Below are positions 50,058-62,915 of a stretch of DNA of 64,000 nucleotides, one piece after another. A program made the position numbers and the translations under genes. Source of the DNA: Mactra quadrangularis (taxonomy: Eukaryota > Mollusca > Bivalvia > Venerida > Mactridae). How positions within the stretch are numbered: position 1 is the stretch's first letter; each line of letters opens with the position of its first letter. The notes beneath the pieces were generated by a model, which saw only the letters and a list, made by a program, of their open reading frames with translations, ran no database searches and was not told the origin of the DNA. The stretch is from positions 17,448,011-17,512,010 of the forward strand of contig CM046297.1 in the NCBI GenBank assembly GCA_025267735.1, read 5' to 3'.

Positions 50058-52257
50058 ATAAAGCACATACTGTCAATGACAACATCTATTTTGATCAAGA
50101 GGAGATTACAGTTAACTGTCGCAAACATCATGGATAATTTTACAGTGAAGTTTGACAAGTAAATATTTGTGCAGATAAACTTAAACAGAAATTGTATCTT
50201 CTGTTTTGTAAATCAGAGTTTTGATAACTGTTTATAAGAGTTTAGTGTTTCAGATCAGAGATTTAACTAAGTGGCAGATAGAAAACAAGATGGCTAGGAT
50301 GGCATTTTGTTGTTCACTCGAGACATTGAAAGAGATACTTTGGTTTTTAGACAGAAATGTTTCAAAACACCATGGGAACAACAAAACCTACTTAAAAGGG
50401 AGTCTGAAAACATATCAGGCACAGCAACATAAAAACACAGCCTTTTACATAGCCAAAAGGCAACGAGGGAGATGTGATAGATTTCAAACTTTTGTTATAA
50501 AATTAATGCTACAAACAATTAATGAAAACAAGAACATAAAAAATATCGCAAATTTTAGGTTTCATAAATGATGCAAGAATTGTTGGTGAAACTCGGTGGT
50601 AATTTAAAACCTAAGCTTAAAAAGTTTCATTTAATGTTTTATAGTGAAAATCTTTTTAAATAGCAACATAAAAATATCAAATTTTCCATCTTTTATTGGT
50701 AATGGGCAGAAACATGCATTAAAAAGGGGCAGACAACTCTGCTGGCAAAAGTACAGAATTTCCATATTTGAGAAAACAAGCATTGTGCAATGAAACCCGG
50801 CCTCACAATGTTTACCTATATTACATTAATGAGAATAAGAAATAATAACTATTTTCTCCAGTTTATTCAGTACAAAAATCACTTTTCAAGGAAAATGTAA
50901 AAAAATGCACTTTTCTGGGAAAAATTAAATGTGACGTTTCTTAGGAAACTCCCACAGCTAAAAGCTCTAGATTTTCTCAATATCATAGTGTGAGATTTCC
51001 TATGTGTAGAAAGATTCTTTCCCTAAGGACAAAAATTGTTGACAAAATCTTGTATTAATTTACTATGTTTCTCAGTAAGAGCTTTTTTACATACTTTTAG
51101 GAACATTTGTGTTTTTTACATACTTTTTTGTAGTATTTTTTTTATATTTTGACAGAAAATATCCCGACACTGGCTAGCAAAGTAAGACAACTTGAGTAAA
51201 TGAAATTATTTAACTAAACAATGTCGAATGATCCAGAAAGGAGTCAATTGAGTCAAGTTTTTACCCATCTGAATTTTTACCCATCTGAATTGATTGAAAA
51301 AACATTTGAAAACTCAGTGTTAAAATAAAATATTTGCCGTTGAGACCATGCATCCAATTATCAAATCTCCACTTATCTCAGAACTTTCTACTCTCTTTAA
51401 TAGAATAAGGATATTTTTGTCATAGGCCTCACATAAACACAAAATGTATCATAGACAAGGAAAAGAACCCCAACATTCATTAATTCTTATAAGACTACAC
51501 CAGAATCACTTAATAAATAAACTGATTCTGGAGAATAGAACTGCAGAACTAGACCTTAAGAAAATTGTTCAAAAAGCAAAATTTCATGATAGGTAACTGA
51601 GCTCATGGAGCAATGTCACAAGTTACTCGACTGAATGATTTTGCAGCAATTTTTATAGACATGTAGCACACTGAGTATTTTTAATGTAACAAAAACTAAT
51701 CAAGTTAATGGAACCAAATAATTATTCATGTCAAACAATAACATTTTTATCATCACAAAGTCCATTGATCTTCCAAATCTAATACATTAGACAGGGGGCG
51801 CTTTTTTATTCCTAAAACTATACTATCATGTAAAAAAGTCATTTTAATTCCATTATATAACAGGTTTTTTTTACCATGGATACAAAAAGAATTAATTCAT
51901 CAAGTCATTGGACTTAACTAATGAATTAAAATAATGAGAAATAATCTGAACCGGTAATTTCTTATCAGATAAACCGATTAATATGCAATGGATTAAAAGA
52001 TTCGAGAAAAAATATCTTTATACATGCTAGTCTTTGTGGACAATGATTAAAGATTACAGATTTCTTATGATAAAAGTCCTAATTAAATAATTTTTTAATA
52101 ATAGCGATAATTTTTTTTTTAAGAATCGACATTTTTTATAACAAATCCAAACATGTTGAGTTATTTCCCTTTAAGAAAAAAAACAACAAAGTTTAATGAC
52201 TGGTAATTTGATCATTCTAGTAAAGTTTTTATTGAGGTAATTTTAAATCATATTGCA

Positions 52258-52430
52258 GTGGTCAGTTAACCAACTCATTTTCCCGGCAAATAAAGCCTAA
52301 ATCTCTGGATATACTAAAACCTTCCTCAGTAGAAAAATTAAATGTCTACTTTGATTAAGCAGTAAGAGAGAAAATAGCAATAAAATACATCATGACCAAA
52401 CTCCTTAAAGATATATTGAAGGTCCAACCA
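52258..52430 (-). repeat. SINE family B, strongly decayed
   Basis: Plus strand GTCAGTTAACCAACTCATTT and TAAATCTCTGGAT match the family B body; the rest is barely recognisable. Confidence 0.5.
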
Positions 52431-52584
52431 AGTAATCGTCCTGAAACCCTTGGTTTTACAAACTTTACTAACTACTGTAACACAGCAGGCTTGATTAGTC
52501 ATGAACTTTCAATATTTCCAAAATTTACAGTAACACTCTTGCCTCTTATAATCTTATCCCTATATAGTATTGCTTAAGACATTC

Positions 52585-52712
52585 TCAATAAATGAAATTA
52601 TCTCCCTTTTTAAAAGATATTGTATAATTATCTCCCTTTTTAAAGATAAAATATATTTAACTTCATACAAATTACCTCCCTTTATAAATAATTATACAGT
52701 TTTATCTCCCTT
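52585..52712. repeat. Cluster of TTATCTCCCTTT motifs
   Basis: Three exact TTATCTCCC motifs and one TTACCTCCC variant, each followed by TT, at roughly 25-45 bp spacing. Confidence 0.8.
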
Positions 52713-53154
52713 TATTACTGTTAAATAATTTCACATTCGCATCATAAATCCATAACAATGCCACTTTAAAATAATAACTTAATCAATAATATAAAGTCTG
52801 TATTTAATAAAAAGGTTTTTTTAAAGAATGGTACAATATTTTACAAAATGCGCAAAGTTAAAAATATGTAACATTTTCAAAAAACTAAAACTTCACACGA
52901 ATCAAACGAACACTACTAACAGCATTATCACAATAAGAAACATTTCATGACACTAGAAGAAGAATTTCACATAATACATAATAAGTGACTTCAGAGTGTC
53001 ACACACATACACCGCGGAATGAATACTAAAATCTTTACATCTCATGAGAGACTAAGACTCAGCAATTAAATACAAGTTATATCTCAGTCTTATATTTAAA
53101 ACCAAGTAACAGACGATATGCAGGAAACAAGAGAAAATTTCCAGCTTTCAAGAA

Positions 53155-53361
53155 TCAATACGAGTCCTTGATAAAATCTTGTCCTCCTGTCCACGAGTAG
53201 TTCATATAATCCTCAGGTCTCATGTCATCATAAACAAACCGATTTTCCTCATAATTAAAGTGGTAATATTTGTCAAGTGCTAACAGATGCCCAGATGTAT
53301 GAAACATAACAAGCCTCTCTAAGTTGTCCTCCATCAATACATGGTCAATAATATAATCACA
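53155..53361 (-). other. Possible coding exon, unidentified
   Basis: An acidic/aromatic frame (MEDNLERLVMFHTSGHLLAL, later YHFNYEENRFVYDDMRPEDY) runs to a TGA. It could begin at an acceptor-like TTAG near 53361. An internal CG-GTTTGTTTA is the same sequence as the donor of exon 1403-1583 and in a phase that would join exon 825-938. Its first codons are part of the local tandem duplication. Most likely a chance frame or a gene fragment. Confidence 0.2.
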
Positions 53362-53650
53362 CTAATTACACTCATAAATTTACTGTTCACTATTAAAATG
53401 ATCCAAGTATCTTATATTATAACATGTAAATTTTTTTATACTGCCGTCTTTGCAAAAGCAGAAAATCCCTTAGATTCTTGTTTATTATTATTTGTTTGTG
53501 GCATCCCTTTTGCTTTTTGACAGAATGTTAGGTCTGTTTTTTTTATGTTAGCCTTTAAGTTGTCCTCCATCAATACATGGTCAGTAATATAATCACACTA
53601 ATTACACTCATAAATTTACTGTTCATTATAAAGATTATCAAGCTATCTAA
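53311..53650. repeat. Local tandem duplication of about 236 bp
   Basis: AAGTTGTCCTCCATCAATAC and the following 80 bp recur at 53321 and 53557. Downstream parts also match (CTTAGATTCTT, ATTTGTTTGTGGC) up to about 53765, so two diverged tandem units are present. Confidence 0.88.
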
Positions 53651-54454
53651 ATAGTTAAAACACTGTCATGTAGAATTTCTTTACAGTGGCCTTTCCAAAG
53701 CAGAAATCTCTTAGATTCTTTTCATTATTTGTTTGTGGCGTCTCTTTTGCTTTTTTAGCAGTATAGTATGTCCGTGTTTTTTACTGTTGCTGTACCGGAT
53801 ATGTTTGCTACATTTTTTCATAAAACTAGGGTGTCCAGTTATTCAGGCATCTGAACTTTTTTTTTGGCAACCATGATAATCTATGAACTATATACAATCG
53901 TGCTTTCTGCTAAAATGACCTGGTAGGACAACCATTTTTGTATCCTCATTTTCTTAGACTGATGACATCATAATTATGAAGATATATCTATATATGCCAT
54001 TAACACTGACCAGTCACTAAGAACTCTGGTCAGTTTTAGACAACTAACAGTCTTGTTATAGACATGTTATACATGGAGATTTTATATAGTTAATTATACC
54101 TGACATACTGTCAATATCAAATACTTGTTTACTGACATCAACATGTGGAAATACTATCATTTAATCCATATACAACTAAATTAGAAGTATAAAATTGTAG
54201 CAATATAAATAAGTTCATGATATTGTTATACCAATCTGACTTCATTATGCAAAGCAAAAGTTGTAAGAATGTCTCAGTATGCTTGAGATCTAGAATCCAT
54301 TTTCAGCAGTTGCAGGTCGTACCTTGTCCAGTGTCATGTGATCTTGCATGTAGCAACCAATTACTTGCTTCAAGTGGTGAAATGTATAGTTGCAACTTTT
54401 TTCAGCCATATTGCCATGGTTGGTCTTCCTACACTCCTTTCTTGGACCCAAGCT

Positions 54455-54600
54455 TACAACCTAGTTATTAAAGCACATACCCTTGCCATCAGCTGACAAC
54501 AAGCAACTTCATGACCTAACTATGCAATAGTATGTGTAGCTCTTGCCTTGAAATCAAACCCATGACCTCAGGATTCCTAGTTAGATGTCCATTGAGTTAA
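54455..54600 (-). repeat. SINE family B-like, decayed with tRNA head remnant
   Basis: Contains AAGCACATACCCTTGCCATC, CTGACAAC and a B-box-like GGTTTGATTTC on the minus strand, in family order. Confidence 0.45.
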
Positions 54601-55137
54601 AACATAAAAAAATTATCATGCAGGGAAACAGAAAAATTTGAAGGCTGAAGCACCATAATTTTGAATGTTGTAATTAAAGCCATAGCAGTAAATGACTTTT
54701 TTTAAGAATAATGAACCCCTGTAGCAATAAAACTAATGATGAAAAATGTTCATATCGTTAAGATGACTTCATGAAGAGGATCTCAAAATTAGCTGAGGGA
54801 CAATGGGACAAAATTGTGAAATCTAATTAGGGGAGATAACTGCAGCAAACATCCAATTAAATATCAATTAAACCTTATTTTAGTTCTAATAACCTTGCAA
54901 TTATTACATTTGAATTGATACAAACGACTCTAATATAAAACCACAAGAGTAAAATCTGACCCTCATTGTGAAGTAATCAAGAATAATATCTCATACTAAT
55001 TGATATTAGATGCAATAATACTATAGTAAAATGTTCATTGGTGTTTGTACAATACTGGAAATTATTTCAGCACTGTGGTTATATAACTGTTATATGACTT
55101 TAGAGCAATACTTGCTGTCTGGAAAATACTGCATGCA

Positions 55138-55423
55138 GGGGCGGATCCAGGATTTCTAAGGGGGGGGGGGTCGAACTTTTCAGGGGGGGAGGGTCCGAAC
55201 CTCGAAACACAGCCACATTACACACATTTTGCAGAAAAAATGCAATATATTGATAATAAAAACTACATTACCATTAAGTCTATGTAAAGCACCAAGAAAA
55301 AAATTGCTTCATGCTACTTAAAAATGACTTACAGGCAGGAAAAACACCAATGAACAGGTACATTTTCCAAATTCTAGGGGGGGTCCGGACCCCCCTGACC
55401 CCCCCTGCTGGAACCGCCTATGG
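55138..55423. mobile_element. GGCGGATCC-ended element, copy 2
   Basis: Same ends and interior as 9007-9288; poly-G and poly-C runs inside both ends. GCATG occurs on both flanks and may be the target duplication. Confidence 0.82.
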
Positions 55424-57581
55424 CATGTACATTCTGTCAAATGTTACTAGATTGATGAAATGGACACTTAGAACTTAGAATCACAATTTTGATCAGACAA
55501 TCCTGGCAATTCCAGAGAGTGCATTTTGACTGAGTCACTTTTGAGCAATCACAAATGAACAGCTGTCATTTTATTTCCCTAAATGGCTTGCTCCTATTGT
55601 GGACCACTAGGTCTTTAGAGCACATAATTTAGCGCATAGTCAAGTAAACCCTGCATTAAACCCATGATCAATTCATTAAGTTCACAATAATGTGATCAGT
55701 CAAAAAAAATAGTAACAAGCTAATGAGATTGTAACAAAAAATTCCGCAATAAATAATTATGGAATTGTAAAATCCAAAGCCAGTCTCAGATAATGTGTAT
55801 ATTCTCTATAAACACCCCCAAAATGGAAGCATTTTTACAGTATCAAACTGAAATATGTAAGTCACAAGTGTTTTTTTTGCTGAAAATAGGGGAAGGCATT
55901 TAATAGAGCCATTACAGTAAGTAAGTAATTTCTCTACACTGGATTGTTCATGGAGTTTACCACACCAATAAGAGTTGATTAAGTTCAAAACATGTAAATT
56001 CAAATGTCATGGCTGCAATTTTCAAACAAATGAAATAAAGCTTGCACTAGATTTCATAGAACGCCAGGCTTAATTTTGTCTGTAATGTTTAAAGAACACT
56101 GCAAGTATAGACAATCTGTGTACAATACATTTTAAGTTCCTTAAACACATTTGCAGAAATTACCATGACATTGTACTGACTATAATCTCAATAATCATTG
56201 ACATAACTAAACTTCAAATTCACAACTCGTAGACAACTTGAAGTCTTTGAATTCTTCATAGATGATTCTTTCAAGCATTAAATATAAACTATAAAAAACA
56301 TGCAAATGTCTGAACAATACAGACAAATTCCAGGAATGGTATACAAGATCATAAAATATCTAGATATAGCTATAAGTAGAACAAAATGATGTCACACTAA
56401 GTAAAGAAGAAATTTTCACTTGTGGAAGTCCTACATGATATACAGCAGTATACATGTATATTATAAAAGAAACTTTATTAAAATTACGCAGAGCGCGCAT
56501 CTCATTTAATAACTGAACTTGAATGACGTAAAAGAATTACGCATTAAACACAGCTGCCTGTAAATTATTACTTAAAGTATGCAAATATCAAATATACACT
56601 CACCAACTCACCAAGGGGCAGAGTAAAGTCTTTGAATAGAATAAAGTCTGAAGTCAGTTACATATAGTAATATTGTTTTTTATACAAAGATCAGAATTGT
56701 CTGGTACTTTTCAGAAATTAATATATATTTTTAAATAAGAATATGAAATTTAACTCAGCAATCCCAAATGATACTGTTAAAATAAAGGCTGAAATTTTGC
56801 ATTTAATGGATGATTAAGCAAAATTACATTTCCTTATAATTCAAGACATTATAAATTGACATTTGAAATATGATTTTTCCTGATAATACAAGACATATTC
56901 ACACTGAAATATGATATCAAATAATGAAATTTGATTTCAAATAAAGGTATCTTATTGCACTAAGATTTCAGATGGCAGTTTATTTGTCTTGTCATTATTT
57001 CAGCAATGTCAATATAGGACATTTCTCATACAGTTTAATAATGTGTGGGAGGGTGTCACTATGGTGAAGTTTCAGGGAAAAACCTTCATCACTATGGTTA
57101 CCAAACTTGTTGCTATGCCAATGCCAATCAATCAAAAACCTGATCTTTCTAATCTATCAAAACCACAATTTACAGAGACTAATAAATCTAAGATACAAAC
57201 AATTCTATTTTCCATTATTTCTCAATAAAGATACTATCAATATAAATACTCTGTTTTGGTTCATAAAACTTAAACTTTGTTTGGTTGAAGACTCAAATCC
57301 TATAGTTACTATGTTCTAACATATCTTTGTAAACATAAATCAAACCTGTCCACTGTCTGTAAAGATAAGTCCTTTGTATAGATGGATATTAGGGAGTTTT
57401 CCATTTATAAGCAATTTTCATCTTATGTAGAAATAATTTGCAAGACTGTTTTAATATTATAACAATAATTACAATAATTATTCCTAAAACAGTGTTATTG
57501 TTAAGAAAATTTCAACAGTTTGTGTTCCAATATTGTAGAATTAGTAAACATTTTGAGAGCAGACAATAGTAATGTATCAAT

Positions 57582-57882
57582 TTTATTTATTTAATTTGTT
57601 AGGTTTAATGCCGTAGCAACACATTGTATAGGTTATATAACTGCATCCAGTGCACCTAACGTAGCTTTCCTAGATCCTTGTCTATAACCAGTACTCACCT
57701 ACCCTTCCACAAGGCCAGAAACTTCTCCATATATCTTATTAACGGAGGGAATTGACATTATTGTCAAATTTTCATTGAAGGCTTATAATAACCTCCCCAG
57801 ATGGGATTCAAACCTTTACCCCTCTACGGGACTCTAGATTCAAAATCCAGATGTGCTACCAACTGCGCTACCGCCCCCGGGT
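57582..57882 (-). repeat. SINE family A, full length with target duplication
   Basis: Family A copy with tRNA head (A-box GGTAGCGCAGTTGGTAGCAC) and tail (TTGCTACGGCATTAAACC). Flanked by a perfect 15-bp duplication TAGTAATGTATCAAT at 57567-57581 and 57883-57897. Confidence 0.93.
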
Positions 57883-58050
57883 TAGTAATGTATCAATATA
57901 AGATGAAGACTATAAGATAATGTTTGGATACAACAGAGAAGGATTTATGACTAAAATCAGTCCTTAGGCTGTTGCTAATATGCTCCAAAACGAGACAACA
58001 ACATTCTGTTTAATATTTCAAGAATATTATAAAGCCATAGAGTATATCAC

Positions 58051-58120
58051 GGGTTTAGCGCAAAAGGGTCAAAACTCAATATAAGAAAAGAGTGAGTTAC
58101 GACCGTTTTGCGCTTAACCC
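58051..58120. repeat. 70-bp hairpin repeat, copy 5
   Basis: GGGTTTAGCGCAAAAGGGTC paired with GACCGTTTTGCGCTTAACCC; the outer bases CG/CG also pair. Confidence 0.9.
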
Positions 58121-59164
58121 GCGATATAAAAGCAACAGTTGATTTTATTCCTGAAAAACCTCAACTGATATAAGGAAACAAAACTGTTAGACAGAATAAA
58201 TTATCAGAGACAAGCCTGTTTCACCGTGAGCTATAAACAAGACAAAATGATGTACAGTAACAATAGAGGAGACACAAGATAAAATGACAAGGGTAAATAG
58301 TAGTATTGTCAATGCTTCAAACAATGGTACCTATTTGTTGTGATCTATAGTCATCTAAGACTGAACTAAATATATAGAGAGAAATGGTATGTGAGGATTT
58401 AAGAACACAAAGAAAATTAAGTAGAAGATTTTCATGAACATTGCATACTGGTATAAAAAGACTGACATGAAAATTAGTTCAACTAAGCTAGAAGATGGAA
58501 GAAGATGAGAAATAGATCAAAGCCATTACTTGAATCTATTGATTTCTTTAAACACTTTGAAAATTTTATACCTGGTTAATTTTAATTTCAAATGCCAAGC
58601 AAATTACAATAATAATCATAGTGAAATGGTTAGTGTCATGCCATACCCTTAGCTCCCTTTGAATGAATTCATAAAGATGCATGTTTGCATTGGTTTCCCT
58701 GGGTAATATTTCTTCATCTACTCTATATACATGTATGTTTGATATAGTTCATTCTGTAAATTGTACATATGAATCCAACAATAATCACTGACCATAATGT
58801 ACATTGTATACTAAAGCATGTTACTGTCATATTATATTAACTATAATCAGTGTTACATGTATATATATCATGTTAGCATCCATGCATTGCTTCATCTTAA
58901 CATTATACATGTATTTCCTAGTTCTTGAAGCATCAATAACAACAGCAGCATCTTTGTAGCAGAGGTATACTATGGCATTGATACTTCCTTGCATTCTAGC
59001 TTAGCTTTTATGTCAATGTGGTATACTGTGTCCACTCACAATTCTAGAGGTCATAGATTCAAATCTCAGTTCAACCAATGAATTTTTACCATGTTACTCC
59101 TTTATACAACAGCTAATAGGTAGTTTTATAAATATTAAAATACGATAAATATTGTAAAAGTAGT

Positions 59165-59310
59165 TGAATATTTTGAGTCCTAGGACTTTTCATATTAACG
59201 CCAATACTATTGAACGCAACATCATTTAATGGTTGTAATATTTGCATAAATTGTAAACTGTTGGGCGTCATGCCTTATGTTTATTGAATAAAGTATCTAT
59301 CTATAAAATT
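59165..59310 (+). repeat. LINE-like 3' UTR with short (TATC)n tail
   Basis: A polyadenylation-like GAATAAAG followed by TATCTATCTATA ends a stretch containing GGGCGTCATGCC. The form resembles the 3' terminus of non-LTR elements with simple-repeat tails. No coding remnant was found upstream. Confidence 0.3.
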
Positions 59311-59766
59311 GGTAACTAAGGTTGCATCCGATGGATGAGCCCATTTGTGATATTGATTTCAAAACACACAGATGGAAAAAATGGATGTGGTTGTTGCTAA
59401 AAGATAATTACTGATAAGCCAAGTGGCTTTTAAAAAGATGGGATTTTATTATTATAATAACAAGACTTAAATTAACTAGCCTTTGTGAATAGAAGTGATA
59501 GGAAAATATTACTGATAATAATGTATACATTTCATCAATCATGACTACTGCCACTTTAAAGAACAGGAAGAAATAGACAATAACTGAATATATCCAACTG
59601 GAATATATGTTTCAGTAACAGAACTAAGGACAAACACAAGTACAGGAATGATAAAGAGAGTTGATTTTCCAAATACTAACATTACTATTGAACTCTTGAA
59701 ATAGTTCCAAAATAACAGAATTTAAGTCAATATCTAGATATTACTGAAAATTACTCCCCAGGGAAT

Positions 59767-59945
59767 GAATGACGTAACACAACTAAAAATTTCTTAAATG
59801 AAGAGAAAGTTTTAGAAGTGTGACGTCATTCTTAAACCCAAAAGTGTATGGCGTAATACAACTAAAACTTTCAAAATACCTTAGTAATGTATGATGTAAT
59901 GCAATTAAATAACTCAGAGTGTAACCCACAGCAAAAATGACGTCA
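59767..59945. promoter_or_regulatory. Degenerate CRE-bearing tandem repeat
   Basis: Two perfect TGACGTCA octamers (59821-59828, 59938-59945) sit among diverged versions (TGACGTAA near 59770, GGCGTAAT, GATGTAAT), each followed by a (C)AACTAAAA-like or AATTAAAT stretch. The layout suggests a decayed tandem repeat whose unit contained a CRE. It lies in the intron 3.6 kb downstream of the distal first exon. Confidence 0.35.
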
Positions 59946-62446
59946 CCCCACTAAAATTTACACAGTAACCCAGAAAAATCTGTCGCTAGTATTTTACTGA
60001 AATCATAAAAAATATATAAAAAATAACACAAATAATATTTAAGATGAACTTCTATGAATATAAGAAGTAAATTGGTAAAAATTTAACTGTATCAAAGTAT
60101 AAATGTAAACATCTTGTGACTCTTAAAAATAGAACTGCTTGTTTTTAAACATTTTACAAATATTTCCACGTAATCACATCATTAATACTCCAGTTATGTA
60201 TAGGATAGCTTTAAGATATACTATTTATTGTTTTTTTTTAATTTCTGTATAGAATTTCCATGGAAATTTAAATCCCTAAGGAAAGTTAGATAAATGAATA
60301 CAATAACTAAATGATTAAAGTGGTACAGAAAAGTGAGGAGTTACTATATAAGGAAATACCAAGAACTTTCCTTAATATGTAAAAACAATTAAATTTTAAT
60401 TAAAGTTTTACTTATTATTCAAGTTACAATACAATATTTTAAGATTGATTCATCAATGCTTTATACAAAATATTTTCCAACTTTTCCACTGGCGATATTA
60501 CTGAAGTAAATTATCAACATAAATAATGGGAAGATTTTCTGGCTTTAGAATTTTTTTCATGTTTTCATCATAATTTACCAATTGTTTCGTGCATCATTCT
60601 GAGGAACTGAAGCATACAAAATTAAACAATTGTTTCATCCTGACCAAACACTTAACTGCAGGCCTGCATGTGTATTAGCTTCCTTTAGAAAAGGAAGAAA
60701 ACCAGTAGCATTTATTTAGCAACAAAATGTTACCATTTATTTTTGCTAAGATTTTATGGTTAAAATATCAACAATTCTAGGCTATACATGAAAACTGCAG
60801 ATTTAACCAGCTTTCCGGGGAACTTTTTTACTACCCTGCTGAAATTATCATGGTCAAACCATGTTTGAAACAAGCTTTCAAGTTTCAACACGTCCAAAAA
60901 ACATGTTCCGGCTTTGTTATGACAACATTAAGTACTCATAAACCCTTCCTAACAGATCAATTTGTCCCATAGTCTGATACTTTATTTAGAAAATTTTGAA
61001 TGAAGTACTTAGTCACCTAGCAACATTAATAATTTATATATACCGATAAATTATATTACATTTAATTTCTCAACAACATAAAATCAAATTAGCAATGTAA
61101 GGTTCGTAATTAAATTTAAGTAAATAAAAAACCTAAGTGTGTCAGATTTGCCTTCCAGTTTTATTGAAATACTCCGATTACAAATAAAACCAACAAAATG
61201 AAACACTTTTATGCTCTATTATTCCAACGTTACAACTTAACGTCTTTGTTACAGAACATACCATGTAATAATTATTTTTCGTATCAATGAAATTTACAGA
61301 AATTGCTGAGGAAATAGTAAGTAAACCTCAAGTGAAATGTTTTTTTGTAATAAATAGCTCCTAGAAAATCTACTTCTAAATGTTAAGGCAAATTAAAGTG
61401 TTATGTTTTTATAAGATTAAAGTAAATTATGCCACTTACAATTCCTAAGAAATAGACAGAGGAATTTATCTTCAGAATAAATGTTTTGATACTTGAAGAC
61501 CTAATTAAACTCAATAGTTTAAATTTAATTTTTCTAATGTATTATATTCTCAATGATTGAATTATAAACTCATAATTTAGTGAACAATCAAGAAGTCTGT
61601 TTCAAAAATAAACAAAATTTACTATTAGTAAAATACAAACAAATGAAACCTTTACAAATTTGATTGACATACTTAAGTCTCTAAGACACCTTATTTGTAC
61701 TTGAATGTTCTCAAACGATAAATTTAAAGATGAATTTAAAGATTCCAGTATTTTCGCATAATACAGCGAAAATATACATCTAAGAAAATGAAAGTTGATT
61801 TTTATAATGGATACAAAGACCTCATTTTGTGACAGTTAATTCAAATGTTTCAAACAACGGAACCTAATTTAGGTCACATTTGATAGATTGAAACAAACAC
61901 ATTGTTTGATGGCTGAAGTTTTATGGTAATATTTGTTGAATGATTTATTGAAATGACAATAATCTTTGACAGTAAATTAAATAATAGTAAAATGATAGTG
62001 ACATATTAACTCCAGAATGAGGGATTTACAGAAACTAAAATAAGAAATGACTGATAAAAGTTAGGTGTGTGGCTTATCAATCAAAAGAGAATAACAACAA
62101 AATTGCACAAATATAGCTGTTACCATTTACAAGAAACGATGTATCACAACCAATTTTAAAGTCATTTCAAGTAAAAAGGAAACACATACATTCATCATTG
62201 CATGCCAAGTGAAAATGACTCACTTCCTAAAAGGGATAGTGTCTCTATAGCAACACCAATACCAGAAACAGGCAAGTCTTCAAATTGGTCCTCAAAATTA
62301 CATCACACTAGCAATTCTGATAAACTAGACCCATAGGTTTCTAGATTTTAGCTTTAAACAGGTACAAATGTACTTAGAAAACAAGGAAATCAAATTCAAA
62401 GAATTTCATATCCGCACTTAACACAGGTTTGTAGTTTGTTAATCTA

Positions 62447-62915
62447 TAGGGTTTAATGTTGTGTCAACATAATTATGGTTATTTTGCAGTTTTACCATTG
62501 CACCAAATCTAGCTTTCCATAACCGAAACCAGTTCCATAATAGCTAGATTAGATTTAAAATCCTGTAGCCTATTCAATTACCCTAAACATTCCAAAACGT
62601 TCTGTAACGATACATTCGGAACTCCTCGGCCATTCGCTGCGAATAATCTTATCTAATAAACAAATATATGATAGTTAAGGCAATGAGTGATGTTTCAAAA
62701 TTTACGGACTAAAAACGAAATATCACTCATTGCCTAAACGATCCTCTATTTGTTTACTTCAACACCGGTATTTTCAAAATAGCGTCTAAATATGTCCGAG
62801 ATTATTCGCAGGGAATGGCCGAGGAGTTCCGAATGTATCATTATGGAATGTTTTGTAACATTTAGGGTAATTGAACAGGCTACTGGTTTGCTACCATTGA
62901 ACTAAGTACTCAGGT
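62447..62915 (-). repeat. Old SINE family A copy interrupted by a MITE
   Basis: Tail and part of the body lie at 62447-62560. A tRNA-head remnant (GCTACCATTGAACTAAG) continues at 62887-62915 after a 320-bp palindromic element. The middle of the body is deleted. Confidence 0.55.
62565..62884. mobile_element. 320-bp palindromic MITE inside an old SINE
   Basis: Arms of about 85 bp: GTAGCCTATTCAATTACCCT outward, and ATTCGGAACTCCTCGGCCAT inward with its exact complement on the right. The centre contains a second hairpin GGCAATGAGTGAT/ATCACTCATTGCC. Confidence 0.85.

Noticed and set aside
50221..50571. Longest plus-strand open frame in the window, about 116 codons
   Set aside because: Begins with TTG rather than ATG, has no recognisable motif, no splice sites and intron-like composition; length is within chance for AT-rich DNA.
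52585..52712. CRISPR-like array from the regularly spaced TTATCTCCCTTT motifs
   Set aside because: Repeats are only 12 bp, spacing is irregular and the DNA is animal; explained by the dispersed GGGAGATAA motif.
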